This document shows, in pieces, positions 1-11,085 of a stretch of DNA of 64,000 bases. Numbering within the stretch: the stretch's first letter is position 1; every line of letters begins with the position of its first letter. The notes below the pieces were generated by a model that saw only the letters and a program-made list of their open reading frames with translations, had not been told where the DNA came from and searched no databases. The stretch covers positions 1 through 64,000 of the forward strand of contig JAZKJV010002623.1 of the NCBI GenBank assembly GCA_037367405.1. The letters run 5' to 3'. This stretch comes from Ottelia alismoides. Taxonomy: Eukaryota > Streptophyta > Magnoliopsida > Alismatales > Hydrocharitaceae. The position numbers were made by a program, and so were the translations under genes.

Positions 1-407
1 TAAAGGAATCAAAACCGGAAAATGACAGTCGAGAAAACACGAGAAAAATGCGGTGAGCCCGCGGGTGAACAAACACCCGGAAAGTAGGCTCGAAGTGTCC
101 GAGTGTCCAAGTCCTGTATTATTACAAATTAAATGACTCTCTCTCTCAAAAAAAATACAAAGAAGCTAACTGTCTCTCTCTCTCTCTCTCTCAAGATCTC
201 CTGCTCTCTCCTGTCGGCTAGGGTAGAATAGCTGGCTCCTCCTCCCAAGGATGCGTAGGATCCCCTAGGCGATCCTCCTCGGTCAGCGTCCCTCGCAAGA
301 AAACAAAAGAGGTGTCAGACAGTTCAAAAACAAATTATACACAAGAAACAAATAATAAAAAATGGCTAAGCAGCTGAAAGGACACCAGGTACTCTACAAG
401 CCGATGC
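1..407 (-). mobile_element. Leader (5' internal region) of LTR retrotransposon A, cut by window edge
   Basis: This is the stretch just downstream of the primer-binding site of element A, read on the minus strand. It aligns by eye with the leaders of element C (50517-51322) and element F (about 19990-20581). All three share the phrase around gtcctg...tattattacaa, a CT-rich tract (here 140-205), and a stem-loop. No open frame is convincing. The gag gene of A, if present, lies left of the window. Confidence 0.75.
62..79 (-). promoter_or_regulatory. Leader stem-loop of element A
   Basis: A perfect 6-bp stem (CGGGTG with CACCCG) encloses a 6-nt loop, TTTGTT in element sense. The homologous position in element C has a different stem sequence that still pairs, and elements F and B also carry a hairpin here. 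That suggests an RNA structure, perhaps for packaging or dimerisation; the function is inference. Confidence 0.55.
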
Positions 408-425
408 TCCCCGGCAACGGTGCCA
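408..425 (-). other. Primer-binding site of element A (tRNA-Asp type)
   Basis: In element sense the 18 bases are TGGCACCGTTGCCGGGGA, one base from the complement of the plant tRNA-Asp 3' end (TGGCGCCGTTGCCGGGGA). It lies 2 bases from the LTR edge at 428, the expected place for reverse-transcription priming. Confidence 0.85.
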
Positions 426-427
426 TT

Positions 428-3400
428 TGAAAAACGAGAGAGCGAGAGCTGCTAAAAAGTGGTCTGACAAATCAGACTCACTGTCGCTGATGCGACTACT
501 CAAGCCTTCCCGTTCGTCAACAATTAACCCACACAATCAATCAGGCAATCACATAGCAAGGATTAAAATTTATTATACCCTACTAAAAATGTACAGTGGC
601 AAGCAAGTAGGGGTCGAACACAGGAAACAAGGGTGCAGAGTATAGACACAAGTCCAAATCTAGGTCTAATAAACTACTTAGCCAATCTGAAATTTTTGTG
701 TGGTTTTTAATTTTTAATTTTATTTAAATTAATTTTAATTTTAATTTTGTATTTTGATTTTTAAATTATTATAATTTTATATTTTATATTTTTTTTCTTT
801 TTTTATATTGGAATATATAAGCTATATAGTAAAAGAGGTGACAAAATATTTATAAAATATGCAAAAATAGTCAAAAATTCAGAAAGAAAATCTTTTTGGT
901 ATTTTTATACTTTTTACTATTTTTTGATTTTTGGGTATTTTTCAGATTGTTTTTGTATTCTAAGAGCAAATAAAGGGAAACAGAGAAGTAGCTACTGGCT
1001 GGGTAAAATGGGAACTAAAAATATCAGACAACCACCAAAAATTTTCAAATTACTTTTAAAATAAAGATAATAAAAACAGGAATCCACAGAACTTGAATTT
1101 ACAATTTTAGGAGTTTTCTACTATTTTTTAGATTTTTTTTGAAGTTTTTAAGTATTTTTGAATTTTTAGGGTTTTTCTTTTGAGATTTTTAGTGATTTTT
1201 GGACTGACACTAAAATAGGGTGAGATACACAATAGATAATTTTTTGGAATTTTTAAAGGTATTTTAATATTTTTTTGGTATTTTCTAAACTAGACAGTAC
1301 TGAAATAGCATGTTTTTTATTTTTTAAAAAAATAAAAATGCAATAAAATTGAAAACTAAAACTATGGCGTGAAAGTCTAAGGTCACAGGAGCTTAAGTTT
1401 AATTTTTGAGATTTTTTTGATTTAAATTGAGGCTCCAAATAAATACTACAAGCACACAAAAATATTAAGGCCTAGCAGGGGTATATACGCAATTAATAAA
1501 ACATCCAGGGGTATACATGCAAATTTCACCAAAAGACACGCTCGAAGCACGTGTTCTGTCGTTCACAGGGGCATTTTTGCAAATAATAGAAGCCGGCAGG
1601 GCATACATGCAATTATCCCAAAAACATATTTAAATACTACGCACAGGGGTATAACTGCAAATATACGAAAGTTTAGGTTCAAAACTGCAAATTACCCAAA
1701 ACACACGCGCCCCAGTCACGTGAGGTGACGTGGCGCGGACTGAAGTGCAAATAAAGAAAGTGCGAGGGTCTAAGTGCAAATTTTACAAAAAACTTTTAAA
1801 CTGGAAATGAAAGTTCTAGGATTAAAAGTTAAATACAAAAACACGTGGGTTTAAGATGCAAAATACCCACGGATCTGATCGTGCGGCCGATGGAGCTTCA
1901 CTTATCCACGTGGCGTGCATCGGACGGTGGATACCCTTTCATCCTGGATGGCTGAGATTAAATTGTGGACGGCTGATCGGACGGCTGGGGACACCTGGCG
2001 ATCGGACGACGGACGTGGCGTCTGGAGGGGGCTGTCGATCCAACGGCGGGGAGAGGGTCACGAAGAGCACCTCCCCGGCGAGGTTTGGCTGGCGATTGCG
2101 GCCGACACACGGCCGCTCCGGCCCTAGCATCAAGGGCAAAACGATCCTGGGGCCCCTCCGCTTCTGATGGTGGTCTCAGGCGAGGCTGCGACGGCGTGGG
2201 GAGCTCGGACGACGGAGGTGACCTGGGAGGCTGCGCCTGGGGCTTTCGAGGGTCGAAGGAGCCTTCTCCTTGGCTCGAACCTGCAGAGTTAGGTGCACAA
2301 CATCTAGGCGAACAAAAAGGGTGGTTCTGATGGTTCGATGGAGGCGGAAGGTGGTCGGGCGATGAGCTCCGGCGAGCGGCGGAGAGGGGAGCTCTGCTGA
2401 CTCGATCTGGGCGAGATCGAGATGGATGGAGGGGTGGAGCGTGATGAAGGAGCGAAGGGGAAGAGGATGGAGGTGACAGGCGGTCGGGATGAGGCGTGGG
2501 ACGATCGGAAACAGTGGACGGAGCTCAGCTCCGCCGTGGGCTTCGATCAATGATTCACGGCGATTGACGCGAGGGCAATCTAAATTACTCCTAGGCTAGG
2601 CTACACTACGCTAAAGCTTTAAGAAAAAGGAAAAAGAAGAGGGAGAAGCTCACCGGAGACGGAAGTGGATGGCTTCGGGTGGAGCTCCGGCGAGGGTCGG
2701 ATCACTTCGATTCTACACCAAATGACTCGAACCCCGGGTCGATTCGACTCCTATTGTCACCAGGAGCACGAGGGTATAGGGGTTTTCGGGTGGAAATGGC
2801 GGAAGAAGGATCAAAATTTGAATCGAAGTCGGGAGTCTTCTTTTGTAGGGTTGACGGGCGGCGTGGAAGACGAGGGCCAAACACCTCGGTCAATGATCCA
2901 CAGCCCAAGGAATCACTTGGGCGTGAATCACCATTGACCGAGGAAGAGATTCCATGAAGAAGCCATCACCAAATGGTGATCGAGGCAGCCTCGAAAAAAG
3001 GATGAAATCAGGGTCAACACCACTTCTGACAACGTTCAGGTGTTGGGCAGAGAGTTGACCCAGGTCAACTCTCCAGCCCTCCTGGTTGGTCCACGTGGAC
3101 CAACCAGGAAAAAAAACATGAGAAAAACATTTCAAAAATCAAAATAAAATAGTAAACTATTTTATTTATTTATGGTTACAAAATAAAAAATGCTTATAAT
3201 TTTATAAATTATTTTATGGTAATTTTTATTTATTTTTATTAGGTATATTTTCACAAGTTTACTTTTAGCCCTATATAGGTACTTATACCTATGTATTTTA
3301 TTACTTTATTTTTATTGTGTTTTTTAATTTTATTATTTTTGTTTAGTATTTTAGAAAATCATAAAATACTGTTATACACACAAATATATTTTTATTTTAT

Positions 3401-4246
3401 TTTCTGTTGTATTTTGTATATTTAATAAAATGTAAGTATAAAATGTATAGGTATAAATATAGGTAAGGTATCTATGTATTTTATTTACATGTATTTTTAT
3501 TTTGTGTTTCTTTTAGTTTTTATTCTAATTTTAATATACATAATTATTATAAGTAATATTTACAAAATTACAAAAATATAAAAATACAAAAATAATGAAT
3601 AAATAATAAAATGAATATTTTAATCTGTATAGTTGTACAATGTGGGAACTCAACTTTCAAACCGTAGCTCCCCCAAATGCGAAACCACCGTCATTAAATA
3701 GATTATTTTATTCTATATACAATTAAAGGTGGGTTTGATGTATTTGGAGTCGTCATTTGTGAGATACGGGTTTGGGAAGTTGGGATTCTGGATTTTTATT
3801 CAGACCATAACTTTTTATCTGTACATTATTTTTCAGTGAAATCAATTTTGTATTTTTCTTTATTTAATTATCTACAACTTTCATGTACAAAGTTTCTTTA
3901 TTTGATGTATAAAAAGTGGAACCAAAAATAGGTCCCAAAATGAATAAAGACTGAATAAAATAAAATAGGTATTTGACCCTTATCTCCCCCTACTTTATTC
4001 CTTGTCGACCTATTCATCAAGATGCCTAGGTCTCGGGGTTTTGGGTAATAAAATATTTACAATATTTTATTCTTTTTCTTTTCTTTTATTTATTCTATAA
4101 TTTTGGCTTTAATTACAGTATTTATACACTATTTAAAAGCACATGCGTGAATGCTAAGATGCCATATTTAAGGCTATTTACACGCATTTGCTAGGGTTTT
4201 TGGTGCCAAAATGATAGAATAAAGATGATGAAATGTGGATTCATCA
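428..4246 (-). mobile_element. 5' LTR of Athila/Tat-like element A
   Basis: A 3.8-kb LTR in minus orientation. It is bounded by the primer-binding site on the left and the family terminus TGATGAAT on the right (complement at 4239-4246). Outer parts are AT-rich and the core (about 1880-3110) is GC-rich. Positions 1480-1860 hold a reiterated TGCAAAT/CACGTG region. A conserved block near 3980-4040 (tctccccctactttattcc on the plus strand) recurs in B, C, D, F and G. Small open frames inside (for example 1856-2167, 2176-2550) are judged non-coding. The partner LTR is outside the window. The right flank is a MITE-like repeat. Confidence 0.8.
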
Positions 4247-4247
4247 T

Positions 4248-4405
4248 CCTGTGAGAGCCAAAATATGTGAGAGAATGAGAGCAGTGAATCTGGACCACTA
4301 GATTATGCCCTTCTCTCTCCTCTTGAAATCAATCAGGATAGAGGAGACAAAATCTAGTGGTCCATAATTACTGCTCTCATGCTCTCACAAATTTTGACTT
4401 TTACA
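4248..4405. repeat. Hairpin MITE copy 1 (GTGAGAGC family)
   Basis: A near-palindromic element. The arm 'gagagcagtgaatctggacc' continues into actagatt and is mirrored by 'aatctagtggtcc' and 'ctgctctcatgctctcac'. Copies lie at 4431, 6258 and 6441. Ends run into TA-rich DNA (accaaccatatatata). Element A begins at its left edge and may have inserted into it. No transposase is present. Confidence 0.6.
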
Positions 4406-4430
4406 TGACCAACCATATATATAAGAGCTG

Positions 4431-4560
4431 ATCCGGTGAGAGCAGTGAATCTGGACCACTAGATTTTGTCACCTCTCTCCTCATTGATTGCAGGAGGAGA
4501 AAGAAGAGAAGAATCTAGTGGTTCAGATTCAATGCTCTCATGCTCTCATAATTTTTTGCT
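4431..4560. repeat. Hairpin MITE copy 2 (GTGAGAGC family)
   Basis: This is a second member of the same fold-back family, directly adjacent to copy 1 and separated from it by a short TA-rich spacer. The 'gaatctggaccactagatt' arm is mirrored by 'aatctagtggttcagatt'. Confidence 0.6.
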
Positions 4561-4587
4561 CTAATAGATTCAATGCTCTCATGCTCT

Positions 4588-4696
4588 CGTTGATAGAGGT
4601 AAAGCTTGGACAGAAGAAGGGAGCAAAAAAAGGAAACGCTCGGCATTACCTTTATGCTCCTCCGTGAATGATCAGAACTCTCGCGATCTCCTTTGA
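4588..4696. repeat. Dispersed direct repeat, copy 1
   Basis: About 109 bp starting cgttgatagaggtaaagctt recurs at 5851-5957 with roughly a dozen differences by eye. No coding function is seen. It may be part of an unrecognised element. Confidence 0.6.
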
Positions 4697-5850
4697 TCGA
4701 GTGCCAATGCATCACTCTTTTGCAATGTATATCGTTACTTTGCCTACAATGGCAATCATCAACAAATATCATCGATTACATGTTCAAGTCAATTAGTGGT
4801 TGTTTATGGGTGCAAACACCAGATCGGACCTAATCGACATGATTGTTAACTCGACCTATTTGGCGATGGAGAGGGTTGGTCGTGGAATGGTGGATTTGGC
4901 ACAAGCATGGATAATTCAAAATCATACAATTGGATATTGATCAACCATGTTTGATTAAAGGGGACCCCAAAGAAGCCTGGGTCGTTTGAGTTGATACATA
5001 TATATTTGCAATGTTCAAGAAAAACGAGAAGGATGGGGATCATGGCATCGACAAGTCATTTGGGATCTTCTATCTCAACCTAATGAAATGCAAGTGTAAC
5101 CTCTTGAGTATCAATCCAAGATGATGGTTATATATTATTTGAGCCACTTATAACCTTATGGTTTGGTCGGACTTTCAAAAGTAAAATTGCATGGCATTGT
5201 GTATGTAAGATGGAATAAGAGGTCATGGCACCTCCTGTGTGTACATACGTTCAATTTTATTTGTTTCCTTTTAAAAGAAAAATAAATGACTTGCATGATT
5301 TTCTAATAGCTATGATTTACGGATGGTCATTTTTTTAAGGTATGAGTACCCTTTTCTTCTAAGAAATGGTATTTTGTGGGGAATCGAACCAGGTCCTTAA
5401 TATACGCGACAAAAAATTTTGAGCAACCACAATTTTTGTAAGTTCATATCAGGATTAAGTTGATTTCCGCATGTGTGATATAAATGACGGTTTAAATTTT
5501 CTTATCCTCATATCCTCTAAATTTCACTGTTATCATTCACAAATTGATGCCCAATAATATGTGATATGTAAGAATACAAGTGAGAGGAAATAGAGATAGA
5601 TGAAAAAAGTCGAAGTAATCTGCTCCTAACAGGCAACATGATGCCCCTCCTTTTTGATAAAAACTATATAAAAATCAGCATAGAAAAATCTACCATGAAG
5701 AACATCTCTGATGGTGTCACAATGGTCGTCGCACCAACAAAAGAATCACCATTTCTTGTAGGAAAATCTTAGAACAAATTAAAGTACATAGAAACCTATA
5801 GTCAAAACTCAAAAGAAGGGCCAAGATCGCTTCAACAACAGAAGAGATCT
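4697..5850. other. Unannotated AT-rich stretch
   Basis: No gene, RNA gene or element ends are recognised between the two copies of the 109-bp repeat. Open frames are short and lack recognisable composition or motifs. Confidence 0.5.
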
Positions 5851-5957
5851 CGTTGATAGAGGTAAAGCTTGGACACAAGAAGGGAGCCAAAAAAGGAAAC
5901 GGTCGGCATCCCCTTTGTGCTCCTCCGTGAGGGATCAGAGCTCTCGAGATCTCCTTC
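5851..5957. repeat. Dispersed direct repeat, copy 2
   Basis: This is the second copy of the repeat at 4588-4696 in the same orientation. It shares the aagcttggaca...agaagggagc...aaaaaaggaaac blocks. A 'cgtgtgtcctccac' phrase follows and recurs about 50 bp later. Confidence 0.6.
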
Positions 5958-6184
5958 GTGTGTCCTCCACGACGGACTGGAGGTGATGCCTTTGTGTGTC
6001 CTCCACCAAGGACGGGTGGTGCCGCGTATGTGTTGAAGGAGGTGGTGTGCGGACATGAGATTTAGGGCACAAGTGGAAGGGAACACGAGAGGTGGGGGAA
6101 CTAAAGGGGATCGAAAAACATCTTCACCGTTCCCTATTACTCATCATCCAATGGCTGACATGGATCACTCCTCTCTCTCTCTCT

Positions 6185-6186
<2 letters not shown>

Positions 6187-6235
<49 letters not shown>
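6187..6235. repeat. (AT)n microsatellite
   Basis: A 49-bp uninterrupted AT dinucleotide run preceded by a short CT run. It lies just left of another MITE copy, consistent with TA-targeted insertion. Confidence 0.95.
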
Positions 6236-6239
<4 letters not shown>

Positions 6240-6257
6240 GGAGGGGGAGAGGGGGTC

Positions 6258-6410
6258 GATCCTGTGAGATCTAAAATCTATAAGAGCAGTAAATCTGGAC
6301 CACTAGATTCTGCTCTTCTCTCTCTTCATGCAATCAATGAGGAGAGAGATGACAGAATTTAGTGGTTTAGAATCATTGCTCTCATGCTCTCACAGATTTT
6401 AACTCTCACA
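6258..6410. repeat. Hairpin MITE copy 3 (GTGAGAGC family)
   Basis: It begins gatcctgtgagatc and shows the same 'ctggaccactagatt' and 'agtggtttagaatc' mirrored arms as the copies near 4248 and 4431. It is followed by tatatctatata. Confidence 0.6.
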
Positions 6411-6440
6411 TGATCAACCATATATCTATATATGAGGGCA

Positions 6441-6600
6441 GATCCTGTAAGAACTTAAAATTGTGAGAGCATGAGAGCAGTGAATCTCGACCACTAGATT
6501 CTACTGTTCTCTTTCCTTCTACTATCAATCAAGAGAGAGAAAACATAATCTAGTGGTTTAGAATCATTTTCTCATGCTCTCACAATTTTTAGCTCTCATA
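6441..6600. repeat. Hairpin MITE copy 4 (GTGAGAGC family)
   Basis: Begins gatcctgtaagaac with arms 'ctcgaccactagatt' and 'aatctagtggtttagaatc', ending near ctctcatatgaccaaca before another TA-rich stretch. This gives two tandem pairs of this family within 2.4 kb. Confidence 0.6.
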
Positions 6601-7022
6601 TGACCAACACTATATATATAAGGAAAGGGAACCTATGCAAACAAGGCAACTTCCCTGTTGCAAGCATCTCTGCCGTTGATTCCATATATCGTCTGCTATT
6701 GGATGAAACTTTCGATCAACGAACAGTCCCACACATCCCGATGCCATACTCCCTCTCTAGACGATCCATCTACATGCCCTTCTCCTCTGCTCCCGGTGCC
6801 CTAACCACTCCCGTGAGCTCTCCTCCTCCAGTGACGCACGAACTACACCCCCACACACCTCCTTCAGCGGCACACCTGCACGCACTAGCGATGGTCTCCT
6901 CCGGCAGCACCCCCCACGCACCTCCTCCTGGACACCCTGTGTGCTCCCTTCATCCCCGGCACCCCACGTGCCTCCCTCCTCCTCCAGTCCGTCGCCGCCC
7001 ACACACACATCATATTGTCTTC

Positions 7023-7400
7023 CACTATAGAACCACTTGTGTTCCAGCTGCCCTGCGCACACCTGCCATCTTCCACCACCAGACCTCCCCTCCAATTTAG
7101 AGGGTCGCTGCCGTGTTTCCCTTCCTCTTCATTGCACGTCCCTTCTTCCTCAACCCAAACATATCTCTAAAAATTATTTCACAGATTGTAAGGTCAGATT
7201 TTTGAAAATATTTTCTTGTTCAGATGTGTTTTAAGCTGGATGTCGTTAAAAGAATAGTTGATCATTTTTGGATATTGTAGAGTGCAGTTTCTCATATTGT
7301 CAAGCATTAGAATGCTTTGTATCGTTGAGATTGTAAAATATTTGATTACTTTGTATTGTTGAGAACTTGAGATTGTAAAGTATTTGAATGCTTTGTATTG
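7023..7400 (+). repeat. Segment repeated in inverted orientation at 30455-30810
   Basis: The block running from 'cacttgtgttccagc' through 'caacccaaacatatctct' to 'gattgtaaaatatttg' is matched on the minus strand at 30455-30810 with moderate divergence. Part of it (about 7300-7405) holds three imperfect repeats of an approximately 33-bp unit around 'gaatgctttgtattgttga'. The upstream C-rich stretch 6700-7100 encodes only low-complexity Pro/His/Ser-rich frames, so I do not call a gene. Confidence 0.6.
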
Positions 7401-7553
7401 TTGAACTGCTCTTTCGGACCTCCCTCCTTCTTTAGAAGGGTGCTTCTCATCCAGTGATACTCTACATCCTTCTTGCCGCCTCTTCTCCAATGACGCTTGC
7501 CCTCCTCTCTCTGGTGGAACACACATGTACCTTTTTTCAAGCCCGTGCAACCA

Positions 7554-8315
7554 CCCATTGATCTCCTCTGGTCAGTCTTCCCTCTGCCCGTTCTCCCTTC
7601 TTGTATCCATCTCTAACCGAAACCAAGGTGCCCCCTCTCTTTTGTACATTGCATTCACCATCACTTTATGTTGTACGGTTTTTTATTTTGATGAGTGTGA
7701 TTATGATTTTATCAATAGTTTTGAGTATGTTGTTGCATTTTTTAGTATGAATTATCATTGAGTTAAACTTAAGGTATGCAGAAACATGATACATGTTTAA
7801 TTGAATAAGAAATTTGAGGGTATACTCAAATACACATTACCGTATGTGATAATATAACTGCATTATGGCATGTGTGTAGTTAACTATGCTTTGTAGAATA
7901 AATTTGATAGGAATAATTATGATGCATTTTCAACCATTGTTAGGTAAATCCGGAATATATTAAAATTTGCTTCTTGTTTGTTTTCTAACTTTTGTGAGCT
8001 AGGAAAATTTAGGAGAACCTTTCTTCTTAGGAAAATTTAGGAGAACCTTTTTTCAATAGAACATCTTAATCACCTTTTCTTTTTGAAAGAAGTACTTGTT
8101 TTTTCCCCTCACAATCTAGTTATTATCTTTTTTCTTGGAGGAAACATCTTATGATTTTTAGCGGTTATGCTCGTTATTATGTTTTATTTTTTATCATTAA
8201 CTTCCTTGCCAATCATAGGATGTCTCTTAATGCAGGTTATCGAGTCTTATGATACTTAAATATCGATGCTAGAGAACTGGAACAACTTCTAGAAGAGTAT
8301 CAGAATGAAGACGCT
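7554..8315 (+). repeat. Duplicated segment, copy 1 (empty-site paralogue)
   Basis: About 760 bp from cattgatctcctctgg to gaagacgctcc. The second copy is at 10695-11085 plus 28000-28378, split by element F. In this copy the F target is intact: GTTAG occurs once at 7939-7943. The right part ends in a splice-acceptor-like pyrimidine/AG stretch and a short open stretch (about 8268-8321) encoding DARELEQLLEEYQNEDAP, so it may derive from a gene. A palindromic MITE interrupts right after it in both copies. Confidence 0.8.
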
Positions 8316-10510
8316 CCTATGAATCTAAGGTTTTCTGTATATGAAAATAGTTACTAATAGTAAGAATATGATATAAAAAATGTAAATAAATAAGCATTGA
8401 ACTCAAAATGATAGAATATATCGGTAAAATATGAGTGGGCTCATCTCATCTCAATTGGGCATAGGGCCCATTGGATAAGTCCCCTATATATATGGAAATT
8501 ATTCAATGAGCCCTATGCCCATTTGAGATGGGATGAGCCCACTCATTTTTTACCATTATTTCCTATCATTTTGATTTCAATGCCTATTTATTTACAGTTG
8601 TTATATCATATTCTTACTATTAGTAACTATTTTCATTCAAAGAAAACCTTAGATTCATACGAAATGATTGTATGATTAGTCGTATTACTAGTGTCGTTTT
8701 TATTCTTACTAATGACTATTTCCTATGAATCTAAGGTTTTCTGTATATGAAAATAGTTACTAATAGTAAGAATATGATATAACAAATGTAAATAAATAAG
8801 CATTGAACTCAAAATGATAGAATATATTGGTAAAATATGAGTGGGCTCATCTCATCTCAAATGGGCATAGGGTCCATTGGATAAGTCCCCTATATATAGG
8901 GAAATTATCCAATAAGCCCTATGCCCATTTGAGATGGGATGAGCCCACTCATTTTTTTACCATTATTTCCTATCATTTTGAGTTCAATGCCTATTTATTT
9001 ACAGTTGTTATATCATATTCTTACAATTAGTAACTATTTTCATGCAAAGAAAACCTTAGATTCATACGAAATGATTGTATTATTATTTATATTACTAGTG
9101 TCGTATTTATTCTTACTAATGACTATTTCCTATGAATCTAAGGTTTTCTGTATATGAAAATCGTTACTAATAGTAAGAATATGATATAACAAATGTAAAT
9201 AAATAAGCATTAAACTCAAAATGATAGAATATATTGGTAAAATATGAGTGTGCTCATCTCATCTCAAATGGGCATAGGGCCCATTGGATAAGTCCCCTAT
9301 ATATAGGGTAATTATCCAATGAGCCCTATGCCCATTTGAGATGGGATGAGCCCACTCTTTTTTACCATTATTTCCTATCATTTTGAGTTCAATGCCTATT
9401 TATTTACAGTTGTTATATCATATTCTTACTATTAGTAACTATTTTCATGCAAAGAAAACCTTAGATTCATACGAAATGATTGTATGATTATTCGTATTAC
9501 TAGTGTCGTTTTTATTCTTACTAATGACTATTTCCTATGAATCTAAAGTTTTCTGTATATGAAAATAGTTACTAATAGTAAGAATATGATATAGCAAATG
9601 TAAATAAATATGCATTGAACTCAAAACGATAGAATATATTGGTAAAATATGAGTGGGTTCATCTCATCTCAAATGAGCATAGGGCCCATTGGATAAGTCC
9701 CCTATATATAGGGAAATTATCCAATGAGCCCTATGCCCATTTGAGATGGGATGAGCCCACTCATTTTCTACCATTATTTCCTATCATTTTGAGTTCAATG
9801 CCTATTTATTTACAGTTGTTATATCATATTCTTACTATTAGTAACTATTTTCATGCAAAGAAAACCTTAGATTCATACGAAATGATTGTATGATTATTCG
9901 TATTACTAGTGTCGTTTGTATTCTTACTAATGACTATTTCCTATGAATCTAAGGTTTTCTGTATATGAAAATAGTTATTAATAGTAAGAATATGATATAA
10001 CAAATGTAAATAAATAAGCATTGGACTCAAAATGATAGAATATATTGGTAAAATATAAGTGGGCTCATCTCATCTCAAATGGGCATAGGGCCCATTGGAT
10101 AAGTCCCCTATATATAGGGAAATTATCCAATGAGCCCTATGCCCATTTGAGATGGGATGAGCCCACTCACTTTTTACCATTATTTTCTACCATTTTGAGT
10201 TCAATGCCTATTTATTTACAGTTGTTATATCATATTCTTACTATTAGTAACTATTTTCATGCAAAGAAAACCTTAGATTCATACGAAATGATTGTATGAT
10301 TATTCGTATTACAGTGTCATTTTTATTCTTACTAATGACTATTTCCTATGAATCTAAGGTTTTCTGTATATGAAAATAGTTACTAATAGTAAGAATATGA
10401 TATAACAAATGTAAATAAATAAGCATTGAACTCAAAATGATAGAATATATTGGTAAAATATGAGTGGGCTCATCTCATCTCAAATGAGCATAGGGCCCAT
10501 TGGATAAGTC

Positions 10511-10552
<42 letters not shown>
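8316..10552. repeat. Satellite-like tandem array of a ~406-bp palindromic MITE
   Basis: Five full periods start at 8316, 8722, 9129, 9534 and 9940, with a partial one from 10345; spacing is 405-407 bp. Each period contains inverted arms. 'gagtgggctcatctcatctc' reads outward on one side, and its mirror 'gagatgggatgagcccactc' lies beyond a central CCCCTATATATAGGG. The units are therefore best read as MITEs with termini GGGAAATTATCCAATG.../...CATTGGATAAGTCCCC fused through a shared TATATA. A diverged single copy occupies 28379-28840. Short open frames recur once per unit and are repeat shadows. Confidence 0.9.
10513..10550. repeat. (AT)n microsatellite at end of MITE array
   Basis: A pure AT run where the central TATATA of the last unit has expanded. 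It marks the right edge of the array. Confidence 0.9.
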
Positions 10553-10553
<1 letters not shown>

Positions 10554-10562
10554 TTTAATGGG

Positions 10563-10581
10563 GCTGCCCCTTGCGGGCAGC
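10563..10581. other. GC-rich 7-bp hairpin in spacer
   Basis: GCTGCCC pairs with GGGCAGC across a 5-base loop. It stands in an otherwise unassigned spacer (10552-10694) between the MITE array and the second copy of the duplicated segment. No CTRR end follows, so it is not called a Helitron. Confidence 0.4.
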
Positions 10582-10694
10582 CAACAATGACTGCCCCCAC
10601 GCCGTTTTCGGCACTTTTTTTTATTTTTTTTGAAAAATATCGTCATGTATATTCATCCCTATATCCCTCCTATATGCCATTCGAATTTCGTCAG

Positions 10695-11085
10695 AAACAT
10701 TGATCTCCTCTGGTCAGTCTTCCCTCTGCCCGTTCTCCCTTCTTGTATCCACCTCTAACCGAAACCAAGGTGTCCCCTCTCTTTTGTACATTGCATTCAC
10801 CATCACATTATGTTGTACGGTTTTTTATTTTGATGAGTGTGATTATGATTTTATCAATAGTTTTGAGTATGTTGTTGCATTTTTTAGTTTGAATTATCAT
10901 TGAGTTAAACTTAAGGTATGCAGAAACATGATACATGTTTAATTGAATAAGAAATTTGAGGGTATACTCAAATACACATTACTGTATGTGATAATATAAC
11001 TGCATTATGGCATATGTGTAGTTATCTATGCTTTGTAGAGTAAATTTGATAGGAATAATTATGATGCATTTTCAACCATTGTTAG
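10695..11085 (+). repeat. Duplicated segment, copy 2, left part
   Basis: Matches 7554-7943 with few differences and ends in GTTAG (11081-11085), the left target duplication of element F. The segment resumes at 28000. Confidence 0.85.

Noticed and set aside
408..425. tRNA-Asp-like sequences at 408, 20582, 51323 and 57945
   Set aside because: Only the 18-base 3' end is present, next to an LTR, so they are primer-binding sites and not tRNA genes.
6600..7100. 166-residue Pro/His/Ser-rich open frame
   Set aside because: Low-complexity, no conserved motif, opposite-strand frame also open, and the paralogous copy at 30455-30810 does not keep it.
8316..10552. CRISPR-like array
   Set aside because: The period is about 406 bp with no short repeat-spacer pattern; it is a MITE-derived satellite in plant DNA.
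10552..10694. Helitron 3' end suggested by the GC hairpin
   Set aside because: No CTRR terminus within reach on either strand and no TC-start partner.
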